This document shows, piece by piece, positions 36,061-48,710 of a stretch of 64,000 nt of DNA. How positions within the stretch are numbered: the stretch's first letter is position 1; every line of letters starts with the position of its first letter. This DNA comes from Nymphaea colorata. Its lineage: Eukaryota > Streptophyta > Magnoliopsida > Nymphaeales > Nymphaeaceae. Location: assembly GCF_008831285.2 (NCBI RefSeq), contig NC_045147.1:7036334-7100333 (forward strand), read 5' to 3'. The position numbers were made by a program, and so were the translations under genes. The notes below the pieces were generated by a model. It saw only the letters and a list, made by a program, of their open reading frames with translations. It ran no database searches and was not told the origin of the DNA.

Positions 36061-39000
36061 AGTGATATAGTCTACCTTCAACATAAACATATTTATAGAA
36101 AAATACTTTAGTTTGATGTGAGATAAAACATGTTTTGCAGAGGAATACTCGTGGGGTGATGTTGTTTGCATGCATTGTGCAATTGGCACATTGTGAAGAG
36201 AGCTGTATGAACAATTATTTGTATATGCAATTGATACGAAACATAGATGGATACATTTGTAAAGTGCTTTTTGGGGGTCCTGCCTTTGTTATTATCTAAT
36301 GTTCTTATTATGAGGAAATATTTTCCTCAACATTATTTTGTTGGAAAATATCTAATGTTTTTATTTCCAAGTGAATGTTTTCCTCAATCATTACTTTTGT
36401 TTGGAAATATTTATGTTCCCTTAGTTGACATTACTTACCACCACATAGAGTTGGGTTTTGGTATTCACCTATTGCACCTGGTAAGGGTCTCAGTACATGA
36501 AGGGTTGTATTCATGAAGGCTTCAGGCACAAGCAACCAAACACCTCTTCATATGCCATTGTGAAGGCTTTCTGATAAATCCAACCACTTATTTTTTTCAC
36601 TCATCTTGAGTTGAGGCATAAATGGCTTATAAGATGGAGAGCTATGCTTGCATGCATGCTTGTGCTCAAAATCAACCGTTGAAATGCTTTCCTAGCATTT
36701 TTTGTTGTCCTATTGCAGAATAAACAACAAGAACACTCAAAGAGAAACCCAAATATATGTGAAGTAGCTAGGCATAGTAATGAGGGGGATGTGTACCATA
36801 CCCATCCTCCAAAGATGTACTAGTGATATAAGCCCTCATCATTGCATTGTAAACTTCACCAAAATGTGCAGCTATTTGAGGGAACACCATAAGGCTGCAG
36901 TAACTGCCTACTACAATTGCATTTCATATTTTCAACAAATGTTGGGAGAAAGCTTGACTAGCCAACACTTTAGAGATATAAGGACACTCATCCCCCAACA
37001 TGGACAATATTGTGGAAGACTGCAATCACCTTCAAATGATAATACTGACCCTTCCATATTTTCTAAGTTCAAAGTTAGCAAGCTTTGAGTATTTCACCAA
37101 CTTTTATGTATTTTCAATAATGCAAATGTTGTCATCAACTTTGTTGGGTCTGGCCAAGCGTTGGGTATATATATGATTAACTTTGCCAAGAAAACCATCC
37201 ACCTTTGCAAATCCTTAAACTTCCATTGTGATAAGTATTGCATAGACTATGTGCATTTCTTGGTCAATAAGACAAACTAGCCTTGTCAGTTGCAAAAATA
37301 TTATTATTAACTATGTATGCTATGTTTTAGGTTTGTTTTTTCAAACAATAACTTCAATTATGTGTTGGTAAATTTAAATGTAATTGCATATTGCCAATCC
37401 CCCTACAAGGAAACCATGTTGGTTGTGGGGTGTCTTCATGTACATGGACTACATATTTTGGAAAAACCCATGGACTTGACCGAAAATTCTTATAATTTAA
37501 ATGCAATTTAAATTGAGAATTAGAAGACGTAGCACAATAGTTTAAAATTTGTCATGTTGAATATCTACAATTTTCAATTTATTTTATGCCTGATGTGCAT
37601 TTTTGTCAGTATCTTGTGAAGTAGTCGTTGGAAAATACAAGTATATATGTTCTTTTATTCCCAAATTTTACTCTTTTTTTGTTGGATATATAAGATAAAG
37701 CACTATTTGCTATGTCCACTAGCATACCTACAGACATTTTTCTTAAACTATGGAAACCCTAGCTGCTAGGTCACTTGTTTGTGTAAGGACATTGCCATGA
37801 GAGAGCAAGTTTTTCTTTTCCTCAATTGTTGGGTTGCTTTTCTTTAGCTTTGTACAATTGTTCATAGAAACACCAAGTGATGTGAGCACCTTATGTCACA
37901 GGTCGATGTTGATGATGATGATGATGAAAATAAAACACATACTTCTATTTTCATCATTGAGATCATCATCTACCCCAGGACATAGGTGCTAACTTCTCTA
38001 TCAGAATGTGTTTTCCTGACCAATTGTAGAACCGAAAAAAAGCAAAAAAAAAAGGAGAAAAAACTCATGCACCAAAAGCACTGAGAAGCTTCACCTATTG
38101 GAGGTAAGGAAGATGTGATTTTTTAAATGAATCTTGACCATGTGAAAATATCATCATTATGACATTTTTGTAATCATATCATGACCACTGGATCTAGTAG
38201 TTTGATGTTCAAAAATGATGAATCTTTACTGAGATTCGTCTAAATCACACGAAATGAGTTAATATCGGGATAAATTGACATATCAAAAAAATAGGAGTCT
38301 TCAGTTGCAATTTGATATTGCTGGAACAGGAAACTAGGAATCTTTATTGGTATCTATCTAAATCAAATAATGATTTAATAATAAATAAGATTTTTTCGCA
38401 ATTGTGTATGCAAGGAGCATGATTTGCATATGCAACTAGGGCAGTTTTCAGATGTTGGGGAGTGCAGTTTGCGTTTGTGAGGAGGTGTACACAAGGAATA
38501 CAATTTATATGCACAAGGAGCATCGTGTCATATGCAAGGAGCATGGTCTGCATGCACAAAGAGCAAGTTTTTCTTTTTCTTCATTTCAATCTAGTATCTA
38601 CCAACTCCTCATCTAATAGGCCATTTTGATATCTCCATGCACATCGCTATGAGAGGAAGTTCTTCCTTTTCTTCCATTCGATCTAGTGTTTCTTGACTCA
38701 CAGTATAAGATATGTTGAGATCTCCAAACCACATTCCAATTTTCTTGTTTCCATTTCTTTGTGCTCAAGAGAACCAAATAAGTTCTTTGCGACTGCACCA
38801 CTTGACATGTCATGCATTGTTTTCATGAAAGACCTTTTAAGAGCATAGATATCATTGAAAACAGTTGAGAAGACACATTAATAACAAAACAACTGAACCT
38901 CAAATATAACGGTGAATGCAGATTATCTACTATGGATTAAGGTTTAAGTGCTTAATTCTACATAAACTTGACTTTATTAATCATAAACACAAGTGTTTCA

Positions 39001-39999
39001 CTCAAAAGCGTAATCAAAAGCTCTCAAGAGAACACTCAGTCCATTCAAAGAAGAGTCAAACAATCCCACAGGAAAATTGACCATGATAAAGTTCCTAAAT
39101 TACTACTCAAAGTTGTTTACTCTAATGCTTTATTTTTATTCTTCTCAATCAGGACACAAGTCCGGTTGAAAGATCCAAACCTTGTAAAACACACAAAAAG
39201 TGAAGTTAGTTCACTAATTGCAAGGCAAATTAAATGAGAAAAACCATATGAATCACCCCTATCCCTAATAGAATAAATATTACAGTGTAAATAAACTAAA
39301 TTTGACCTAAATTGGACAACAAAGAGATAAATAAATTAAAAATAAACCAAATGGACCTATGACATTCATATCAGAGATTTTGTCTCTAATCTACTTGGAA
39401 GAAATATAAGAAAACTAAAGGAAATGTCAAAATCACACTTCTATTATGCAATCTAGAACTCATGGATATTGCAATTTGGGATAATGAAGTGTCAACCATT
39501 GTATATTCAATAAAACAAACAGTTCTTGTCCTCCTATTACATTCTCTTCTCATTTGATCTTCGTCACTATGGTGACTAAATCATCTCATTGCATGATCTA
39601 GCATTTACTCTCATTGCCCTAAATTGGGGCATCTTTAAATGGTAGAATTAAGACACCAAGGTCTAGGAAGAAAGACTGAAATTTTACTAAAAAATTTTTA
39701 GAAGGAAGTTCAAAGCTTGGGTCCACTATTAAATTTTCAAAGGTGAACATTTTCTTGATCTATGTTTGAGCTTTTATTTGATTTTTTTATCTATAGAGGT
39801 TTCAAAATTAAGCAAGGTTTATATACTGTTAAGTTTGCAAATGCTATTGGAATTATGGAACTCTTGAACTCCTGAATTTTGAAGTGCTTGGACTTCCAAT
39901 TTTGCCTTTACTTTACAATAACTACTTTTTTGTATTGATATGCATTTTATAGGCATAAATACCTAAATTTGAAGGAGGAAAATTTTCTTTGTCTCATGT
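36061..39999. other. No gene recognised
   Basis: AT-rich DNA with only short chance frames. Small features are a GATGATGAT run near 37905-37925 and a loose repeat of ATGCAAGGAGCATG near 38410-38570. I see no transposase, RT or host exon. Confidence 0.5.
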
Positions 40000-41170
40000 C
40001 TAACTTTGGTTCTTAGGTACATTCCTTGAGTTTATTGTATTGCCTCTACCTTTACCAGCAGAATCTACTTGACTTCTAGCAGTTGCTCCCTTATAGCTAG
40101 TATGCAAATAGACTTTTCTTGCATTACTCAGATTATTTTTTAGTTGAATATTCTTACAATCTATTATATGTGTTGGATCAGCCACATATTTCTGAAGCAT
40201 AGAGACATGAACGTCATCATGGACATGACTAGATTTAGGAGAGATAATCTATAGGCCATTTTCCCGATTTTTTTAGGATTCTAAATGGTTGCTCATATTT
40301 GGGGCGTAGTTTTCTGTTTGCACCAAATTGAAAACATCCTTAGTTGGCAAAATTTTCAAAAAATACATGATCTTCTACCTCAAGGGCAAGCTCTTTGCAT
40401 CTATTATCTGCATAACTCTTCTATCGATTGTAAGCTGCCAATAACTTTTTTCCTGATCAGTAGTACTTATCAATATATTATTGTAGAACTTAGAGATTTT
40501 CAATCTTGCATTTTCCCAATTCTATCCAGCATGTAGACGATCTGCATGGTTTCCCGTATAGTGATTTGAAAGGTGTCATCCCAAGAATAAAATGTCAACT
40601 ATTGTTATAAGTGAATTTTGCCAATTTCACATACTTGTCTCAGTCTCCTTTCATTCTATTACACAAAGACATAACATATCTTCCAAAGTTTGAATTGTCA
40701 TTTTAAGGTACTCATATGTTTTGGGATGAAAAGTTGTACTCAGTTTAAGCTTAGTGTCTAATCTCCTTTGCAGTTGCTCACAAAATCTAAAAGTAAATAA
40801 TAGACCCTGATTGGAAATTAGGGATATCTACACCTCATGCAGTCTGATGATCTCATTCCTATTAAAATATATAAGGCTCTAAGAGACTTATTGTTTCTTG
40901 CTGGTAGAAAATGGGCTCACCTGGTAAGTGGATTGATGATCACCCGAATAGTATCATTCAGCCTCCCGGTGTGAGGCAATCCCACCATGAAATTCATGGT
41001 GTTATCATCCCATTTTTATAATGGAATGTATATTCCTTCTAGTAATTCAACAAATCATTGATATTCTGCTTTTATTTTGTGGTAACTCAAACATTTAACA
41101 ACATATCCAGCAATTTCTCGCTTCATTCTAGGCCACCAGAAGTTTAAGAAAATGATTTTTATTAGTCATG
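40000..41170 (-). pseudogene. Relic of a third Tekay pol (integrase to C-terminus)
   Basis: The plus-strand text parallels 7080-8070 of copy B at clearly lower identity, for example ATGTGTTGGATCAGCCACAT against the matching site near 7078-7098. On the minus strand it reads MLQKYVADPTHIIDCK at 40200, the post-integrase segment of Tekay elements. Further left to right come degraded integrase core and the HHCC-side sequence near 41100-41160 (a WWPR and CGSFHR-like neighbourhood). Many stops. No LTR was recognised next to it, so it is an old fragment. Confidence 0.75.
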
Positions 41171-43156
41171 AAATGTCTAATATCTTTTGATCCAGAATAG
41201 ATTTTTGAGTTCTATAGAAAGGAGTTTTTACTTTGAAGCATGGGATTCCAACGAGCTTGTTTTCAAGAATTTTGGGCATTGTTTGGTCCCTAAAACTTTT
41301 GGAATTTAAAATTTTATGTTAAAATCATTTTCTCCTCTATAGAAGGTCAATATAGTTCTTTTGTTTAGTCCATGCAAATTTATATTTCCTCCATCAATTT
41401 TAGAGTCTAGAATAGGTTATTTGTAGAGTGCTTGGTATCTAGTTTAGATAAGAAAGTATAGTTTATGTGTTTATGTCATGCTTCTCCCTAAATTAGGATA
41501 TTTATTAATAGTAGTATTATGGATTATTATTAGGGTTTTGCTTGGTTATAGTTTGCTACCGTTGTTTTTCTCTTTTATGAGTTTGGGTTGCCTTTTTGGT
41601 GTTTAGATATTAATAAGAAGAACATTTGCACTCTCATTGCTAAATCTACGTTATATTTTTTGACATTAGGTTTTGGACCCTTGAGACCAATAGTTTAGGA
41701 GTTTTTTGTGTTGTTTGACTGCATAGTTAATGTTTTGTTTGAAATTTAGTGCATAACTCTCTTACTATTAATTAAGTGCAACTTTATTCATCTCTTGGAT
41801 AGAATTACTTGATTTTCATTCCTTGTGGATATGATTGAAGTCTCACTGTATTGAAGCTGAAAGCTATAATTGATGTATGACTTCCAATTATTCCAATGCC
41901 AATATTTTTTTGTGCTTAACCATCAAAAATTGCATCAATCAGCATCGTTAAGAATAAGCATGGCCCAGCAATTGGGGAATGAGATGGTATTAGTAGTAAC
42001 AGGGGGGTTGAGAAATAGGCCGATATAGCAAGGAATGAGGTTGTGGTTGAGGTCGACAGAGCTTATGGGCTTAGAAGAATGAGAATGAGCAAGGGACAAG
42101 GATTTACCAAGGTCTGGGCATCCTGCAATCATGGATCTTTATACCTTAACTGTCATGGAATTCTATAGTATTTACAGATCATCTCAAAAGTTCCTCCAAT
42201 TGGCAACCAAGTTTGTAGTGCCTTCTTTGGCATAATCTAGGTATTTAGCCAACCTCATGGTAGATTTTGGGTCTTGGATCTTTGATTAAGGTCCTTCTTT
42301 GGTACAGGATCCATCTTAGATCAGTTGTCCTTGGATCTAGATTTATTTACAAATTTGTTCACCTAACTTTCTCAATTTAAGTCTATTTGAATGAAATTGG
42401 AACCATGGCTGCCAAATACTAATGAAAGCACACGAATGCATGACTAATGTTGTAATTTATTGATGCATTTTATGCTAGGTCAAACTCCTCCTTAAATTAG
42501 AAAACAAAGGAATAGCCAAAGCAAACAAAAATAAAAGAAAAAAATATTTAGATTAATGCACATCCTATGGTACAAAAAACCCGACTAGCCTAACTCACTT
42601 TTATAGGAATCACCATTTGCATTGAGCTTTTACGACAAGCCCTTTAAACCCTTAGGTTTTATCCCAATAGATCGGTGATGTCTAAAGAAGGTTCCGAGAT
42701 ATGTTGCCCACAAAAACTCCACCATGCATTTATATAAGCATTTGGAAAACATTAAGCCAATAAAAAAACTTGAACTTAGCATCGTTTCATGCATTTACAT
42801 GCAATAACATATAAACATAGTCCATGTTGCTGGAGATTTTTATTTTTTTTGAAATATGTATAAACTTACAATAATTTACACTTCATTTGTAGGAATTATA
42901 CGTGATCATATTCTCATCACTCGATGCATATTTATATTACTTTGCATAATTCTTACTATATTTTCAAGCAAAGGCTTCTAGGCTAGGATATTTGAAGTTT
43001 TCTATTACGTTTTTGCAATGGCATCACCTATTAGAATTTCCATTAGGTCCTTGTAGTGAGCATTAGGTCAGTAGCACTTATACTAGTTAGCCTTATATTG
43101 CCAGGTGTAGAGCACCACTCAACCTTTGTCACTCAAATTAAGCAAGGCTCACTAAT
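41171..43156. other. No gene recognised
   Basis: AT-rich DNA. The 65-residue minus-strand frame at 41935-42132 has no recognisable family. GGATCTTGGATC-like words near 42240-42340 recall the Tat-like LTR blocks. Confidence 0.45.
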
Positions 43157-43564
43157 TGTCACGGGCTGACTCCTTCAGCCCGTGCAGCACGGCAAGAACC
43201 TAGTTGCCGTCAGCCTTCGAACCACCGAAAGGGACGCAAAGATCGTTTTAGGAAAATAAGTGCATAAAGAAAGCTTTGTGAATAAAAAAATCTCACCATG
43301 TATTCAACTTGGAAAACTTGTACATCATGAGAGAGGTAAGAAAGAAGAATGATCTCAACTTTGCTTACATAGGATGACCGAAGCCGCTTACAGGATTCCC
43401 ATGCCGACCACCCAAAACTAAGAATCCAATACATAACACTTAGACCGGTGGGAGGGTACTCCCTTACAAGTAAACAAGCGTAAGCAAAGGACTCAACTTA
43501 AGCAAATGAAGTACAATGTAAAACAAAGCAAATGACTATACAAACTCTTAGACACAAGGGAACA
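43157..43564 (-). repeat. 3' LTR of the 43-48 kb chromovirus
   Basis: Plus-strand TGTCACGGGCTGACTCC to GGGAACA, hence TG/CA ends. It differs from the right LTR at roughly one position in ten by eye, which indicates an old insertion. The first 20 bases contain an imperfect inverted repeat (CACGGGCTGA / TCAGCCCGTG). Confidence 0.92.
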
Positions 43565-43579
43565 TGCTCCCCCCTTCAA

Positions 43580-45200
43580 ATCAAGCGCCTTCCTCGACAC
43601 TAGCAGCTTCAAGATAGGCTTTGACTTCCAGTGGATAGTGCTGCTTCATACGGATTATATAGGGTTGGATTTTGTTCGCCTATTCACTTCACTTGGTACT
43701 TCTTCGGCTCCCCTAGATAGTTTGTTTTGTGTCAAAGAATTTCATCCATCTGTCGGTCCATCGCTCGCTTGGTCGACGGGGCTCGCTTTATGATCGGGTC
43801 TCGTTCTGGGATGCTTCTGTCAGAGTCTTTCTCATCAAAGTAGAAGGGCTTCAGGTTACAGACATGGAACATTGAATGTACCTTAAAGTCTGGCAGTAAG
43901 TCTAGCTTGTAAGCTAATTTACCGATTCTCTTCACTGTAAAGGGGCCTTTGTATTTGCGGATTAATGACTTGTGTTGACCACGGAAGATGCCCGTGCGAT
44001 CAGGATAAAGCTTCACGAGGACTTGATCACCCACTTGGAATTCCATTGGCCGTCGATTCTGATCTGCAAACTTATTTATCTTCTTGGCGGCCTTATGTAA
44101 GAACGCCATAGCCATGTCCGTCTGTTCCTGCCAATCACGAATGAACTGGTAGGCAAAAGTGGGCCGTCCCTTTTCTTGGCCTGCAATGGTATGAGGCATC
44201 AACGGTTGCTACCTAGTGGCTATCTCGAACGGACTATGTCTAGAAGACTCGTTCTTTTGCAAATTGTAGCAAAATTGAGCTACATCCAATAATTTCACTC
44301 AATTCTTCTGGTTCGCGCTGACATAGTGCCGAAGGTACTGTTCCAGCAATCTGTTGATCTGCTTAGTTTGGCCATCAGTTTGCGGGTGGAAACTTGTTGA
44401 GAATAATAAATCTGAACCCAGCAAACGAAATACTTCACGCCAAAACTTCCTTGTGAAGCGGGCGTCAAGATCACTTACAATGCTTTTTGGCACGCCCCAA
44501 TGCTTGACTATATGCTTCTCAAATAACTCCGCCGTCTTCTCCGCGGGACATTCCTTAGAGGCTGAGATGAATGTGACATACTTTGAGAATCTGCCACAAC
44601 CACAAGGATGGAGCTGAAGCCGTCAACTTTGGGTAAGCTGACGATGAACTTCATGGAGAGGCATTCCCACAGACGTTCTGGAATAGGAAGAGGCTCCAAG
44701 AGGCTGGAAGTCTTTTGATTTGTTCCATTGTCCTGCTGGCAAATCAAGCATGTTTTTACATATGCTTCAATATCATCGCGCATTTGTGGCCAGTAGTAAC
44801 CACGTTCGAGGAGCGCCAATGTTCGCTCCTAACGAGGATGGCCAGCCCACAACGAGTCATGGCATTCTTTCAGCAATGCTCGCCGAAGGTTTCCCCATCT
44901 AGGTATGAACACTCGTCCACCTTTCGCCATCAGAAGTCCATCCCACAACCAGAATCGTCACGTTTTTCCCACTTCAACTGTCTCGACCAAATGCTTGCCA
45001 CAGGGTCCTGCTTCATGCCTTCTCAAATACACCCGAGAAGAGCACTTTCAAATTGTGCTTCGGATGATGTCGTCCGAGTGGCTGCCAACTCTACCTTCCG
45101 ACTTAGTACATCGGCTACGACGTTTGTCCTCTCTGCCTTGTACTCCATGGCAAAATCAAATTCTGCAAGGAATTCCTGTCATCGGGCCTATTTCAGGCTC
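43580..45200 (-). pseudogene. Integrase and chromodomain remnant of the 43-48 kb chromovirus
   Basis: Includes NVVADVLSRKVELAA at the RNase H/integrase linker (about 45130-45085), the zinc finger side YYWPQMRDD and CLICQQ (44819-44700), the core, and the C-terminal GPFTVKRIGKLAYKLDLL domain (44202-43732). All three places where the DDE triad is read show changes or breaks: SMKFIVSLP has lysine where the first aspartate is expected, SDLDARF keeps the second, and HPQTDGQTKQIN has lysine where the glutamate is expected. TGA follows MDEIL at 43732. Beyond it YQVK and a W-to-stop change mark a chromodomain-like remnant. Confidence 0.8.
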
Positions 45201-45275
45201 AATTTTCCAAACTTCTGGAAGGGTCAGGACTCATTATGGAAAAGTCAGTACTCATCATACCAAAAAGGTCAGAAT

Positions 45276-46380
45276 TCATGACAATTTCTTGAAAGGAAAG
45301 GTGATATCAGTCTTCACCACAAACTGAGATCCCAACAAATAATGCCTCGATGTACGAAGATATTGGATAATGGCTGTCGTCTCCCTTTCATGAATAGAAT
45401 ACCGATGCTCCACATCCTTAAGCTTTCTACTTTTGTAGGCAACCGGGTGACCTTCCTGCATCAACAATCCGCCAATAGCGAAATCTGATGCATCCGTATG
45501 GACTTCAAACTTCTTCAAGTGGTCGGGTAACCTGAGTACAGGTTCCTATATCAGGGCCCTCTTCAATCTCTCAAAGGCATCTTCTTCAAGTCCTTTCCAA
45601 GCCCAAGTTTGGTTCTTCTTTAGTAAATCAGTGAGAGGCACAACTATCAAAGAATACCCCTCAATGAATCGCCGATAATAGTTCACCAAACCGAGAAAGG
45701 AACGCAACTCCAGTACATTGGTTGACGATTTCCAGTCCTGAATAGCCCTCACCTTTTCTGTGTCCATTCGCAGCTGACCTTTACCCACTATATGACCGAA
45801 AAAACTGATTTCTTGTTAGCCGAATAAGCACTTCTGGTGCTTCATATATAGTTTGTTTTCCTTCAACACCTTGAACACTGTCCGCAGGTGTTCCACATGA
45901 TCTCCCATTGAGCCGTTGTACACTACAATATCATCAAGATAGACTACCATGAACTTACCTAAGTACAAATAGAATATCTTGTTCATTAGAGTTGAAAAAG
46001 TGGCTAGGGCATTCGTCAACCCAAACGACATTACTAAGAATTCAAAGGCACTGTAGCAAGTGACACAAGTTGTCTTCGACTCATCACCGTCAACAATCCA
46101 AACTTGCCAATATCCCAATCTAAGGTCCAACTTGGAAAATACTCGAGCTCCGCCTAGCTGATAAAAAAGATCTGCAATCAAAGGTAAGGGATACTTGTTG
46201 TTCACTGTTACCTTGTTCAGCGCTCGATAATCCACACATAGCCTTTTGGTGTCATCATGTTTTGCTTGGAATAACACTGGTGCACCAAAAGGAGCTTTGG
46301 AGGGTCTGATTATACCTCCAGCTAGCATCTCGTCCAACTATCGCTGAAGTTCTTTCAATTCTATAGGGGCCATCCGATAA
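45276..46380 (-). pseudogene. Reverse transcriptase and RNase H of the 43-48 kb chromovirus
   Basis: RT runs from the fingers (GGIIRPSKAPFGAPV) through SKLDLRLGYWQV and the catalytic VVYLDDIVVY at about 45950-45930, then the thumb ([20 protein letters not shown], 45788-45546). RNase H follows (VHTDASDFAIGG, SIHERETTAI; 45518-45276). Breaks include TAG upstream of LDEML near 46338, TAA/TAG near 45810-45820 and frame changes between RT and RNase H. Catalytic DD is kept in RT and the first aspartate in RNase H. Confidence 0.85.
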
Positions 46381-46597
46381 GGTGCCATTGCTGGGGGTTT
46401 GAAATCAAAAATGAGTTCTATGGCATGATCCACCTCACGTCGAGGTGGCAGCTGTCTAGAGAGCTCCGCAGGCATTGTTCTTGCGAATTCTGCTAAGATA
46501 GGCGCAAGCGCCTATGGGACCAAACCAGGGGAGTCATTAGTCACTTCCTTGATTGCACCAAGTACGTCTCTTCATTGTGCTTTAGGTCTTTCTTCAA

Positions 46598-46985
46598 CTA
46601 AAGAGCGGATATCATCACAACCTTGTCCTTATCCCTTTTAACCGATATTGCTGGAACCATACAAGGAGACTTCTCGTCCATGTTACTGATACTGCGTAAG
46701 TGTGGCATTAGGACCATCTTTGCTGTACTAAGGAGCTCAATGTCTAAGATCATCTGGAAATCATCCATCGGGACCATCGAGAAGTTGGCTCTTCCTGACC
46801 AACTATCAATCTTCACAACCGCATCTCGGGCCACTCCTCGGATTGGTTTTGCCTCTGAGTTTACCGCCTTCATGCATAACTCTCTCTTCTCAAGGGTGAG
46901 ACCCAATTTCCTCGCCTCTTCATCTTAGATGAAGTTGTGCGTGGCATCCGTGTCTACCATGGCCATTGTAGACATTCTATTTACC
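46598..46985 (-). pseudogene. Protease region of the 43-48 kb chromovirus, active site altered
   Basis: Minus-strand reading MAMVDTDATHNFI near 46970-46935 corresponds to the DTGATHNFI active-site loop of the family with glycine changed to aspartate, and TAA follows at the next residue. The C-terminal body continues to 46598 (LGLTLEKRELCMKAVNS, VPMDDFQMILDI). Loss of the glycine in DTG would be expected to disable the enzyme. Confidence 0.75.
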
Positions 46986-47025
46986 AGAATCTCTAGGTAC
47001 ATGAGCTCGTTGGAAGTTGTCGCTA

Positions 47026-48240
47026 TCACCTCGTTTTCTCCTCCCTTTTTAGGGTGTTCAGAAGTTGAAGTGCACCCATCTTTGGTCCTTTCCCTTCTTC
47101 ATCTTGTGCCGTATTAGCAGATTGCCTTGAAGAGCTTGCTTGATTGTTTTTGTTTAGATGCTTCGAACATTGCTTGACTAAGTGGCTACCTTCACAAAAC
47201 CAACATTTCAACACTCTATGCTGAGAGCTGCCGTTTTTATGAAAGAAATATCTCTTCTCGACTTGATGCTGAGTCAATGATTCATCTTTACGTTCCCGTC
47301 GATCGTCTTTCTTTCCTCTATGGTAAGGCTTCTTCGAAGGCCTGAAGGTGTTAGTGCAGCTCTTGCGCTGGGTATCGGCCAAGCGTTCTGCTACCACATA
47401 AGCATCCTCCAAGGTCTCTGGACTACACCTTTTCACTTCAGATTGTACCCACGGTTGAAGTCCCAAAATAAGCCAGTTTAGTTTATCTTGTTCCTACATA
47501 TCTGGTACATCTAACATGAGCCTTTGATAAGCCCTCACATAGTCTCGCAAGGATCCCGTATGTTTCAATTCACTAACCATTGGATAAGCATTGGCATTCG
47601 GGGGCATGAAGTAAGTCCTCAACTCTCGCTGAAAATCATCGAAAGTGTCTATTGGGCATATCCTCTTTTGAATGTCAAGTCATTTTCGTCTCCACCATGC
47701 CACAGCATCGACCTCAAGCAACATGGCTGCAGTCTTGACCTGAAGGTCATCTCCCACAATGCCTCGAAGGTCCAGATAGTATTTCAATTGGAATAAAAAG
47801 TTGTTGATCACTCGACTATCCCGATTTCCATTGTATTTTGCTGGCCTCTGAACATCGACCCTTACTGGTCGATCGTTACCTCCACCTACAGAGACTTGTC
47901 GCTATAATGTGCGGTTCTTTATCTGAAGTTCCTTGACTTCAGCTTGCAGAGCAGTCACTGTGTCAGTAATTGACCGATTCATGGCTACAAGATCGGCCAT
48001 TTGTTCTCGCATGGTTTTCATCTCATCCTTCATTTCACCGAAGGACTCGGGTGCATTGTCCAATGCTTCTTCATGAGTAGCTACGTTGGCAACCAGCTTG
48101 TTCACTACCTCGGCCAGGTCTTCCTGACCCTGGGATGTACCCATCTCTTCAGATTGGGCTACTCCCTTGCCCTTGGTGCTTCGCAGATTGTATTGAGTCG
48201 CCAGGACATCCTCTTTGATTAGCGATCGCCGGCATGTAGT
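47026..48240 (-). pseudogene. Gag of the 43-48 kb chromovirus
   Basis: The N-terminal helical segment (48144-47902) is predicted coiled coil from its heptad-like TDTVTALQAEVKELQIK. The gag core is broken into frames at 47900-47470. The last part (47466-47026) carries the zinc knuckle CWFCEGSHLVKQC and a basic patch (KKPYHRGKKDDRRERK). The knuckle glycine/histidine spacing is CxxCx4Hx4C as required. Stops and frameshifts occur in the core. Confidence 0.78.
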
Positions 48241-48286
48241 TCTACACTGACTCTCTGATTGCTTTCCCAGATTGAGCAGAACCTGG

Positions 48287-48299
48287 GGCTCTGATACCA
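48287..48299 (-). other. Primer binding site (initiator Met tRNA) of the chromovirus
   Basis: Minus-strand TGGTATCAGAGCC lies two bases inside the right LTR boundary at 48302. Confidence 0.9.
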
Positions 48300-48301
48300 G
48301 T

Positions 48302-48710
48302 TGTCACGGGCTGACTCCTTCAGCCCGTGTGGCATGGCAAGAACCTAGTTGCCGTCAGCCTTCGAACTACCGAAAGGGGTACAAAGATTGTTTTAGGAAA
48401 ACAAGTGCATAAAGAAAGCTTTGTGAATAAAGAAATCTTGCAATGTATTCAACTTGAAAAACTTGTACATCACGAGAGATGTAAGAAAGGAGAATGATCT
48501 GAACTTTGCTTACATAGGATGGCCGAAGCCGCATAAAGGATTCTCATGCCGACCACCCAAAACTAAGAATCCCAATACATGGCACTTAGACTGGTGGGAG
48601 GGTACTCCCTTACAAGTAAACAAGCGTAAGCAAATGATTTAACATAAGAAAAGAAAGTACAATGCAAAATAAAGCAAAGGACTGTACAGACTCTTAGACA
48701 CAAGAGAACA
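48302..48710 (-). repeat. 5' LTR of the 43-48 kb chromovirus
   Basis: Plus-strand TGTCACGGGCTGACTCC to CAAGAGAACA. Homologous over its whole length to 43157-43564. Confidence 0.92.

Larger units (their letters stand above)
43157..48710 (-). mobile_element. Chromovirus-like Ty3/gypsy element with 408-bp LTRs, decayed
   Basis: It has two LTRs (43157-43564 and 48302-48710), an initiator-Met primer site next to the right LTR, a polypurine tract (GAAGGGGGGAGCA on the minus strand) next to the left LTR, and gag, protease, RT, RNase H, integrase and a degraded chromodomain-like tail between, all on the minus strand. The short LTRs and YLDD reverse transcriptase suggest a Reina- or Galadriel-like clade. 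The flanking 5-mers CTAAT (43152-43156) and CTATA (48711-48715) do not match well, so the target duplication has diverged or the ends recombined. Several catalytic residues are mutated. Confidence 0.9.

Noticed and set aside
41935-42132. 65-residue minus-strand frame with an SVDLNHN-like stretch, considered as a leucine-rich-repeat fragment
   Set aside because: Only one motif-like string exists and there is no second repeat or flanking coding sequence.
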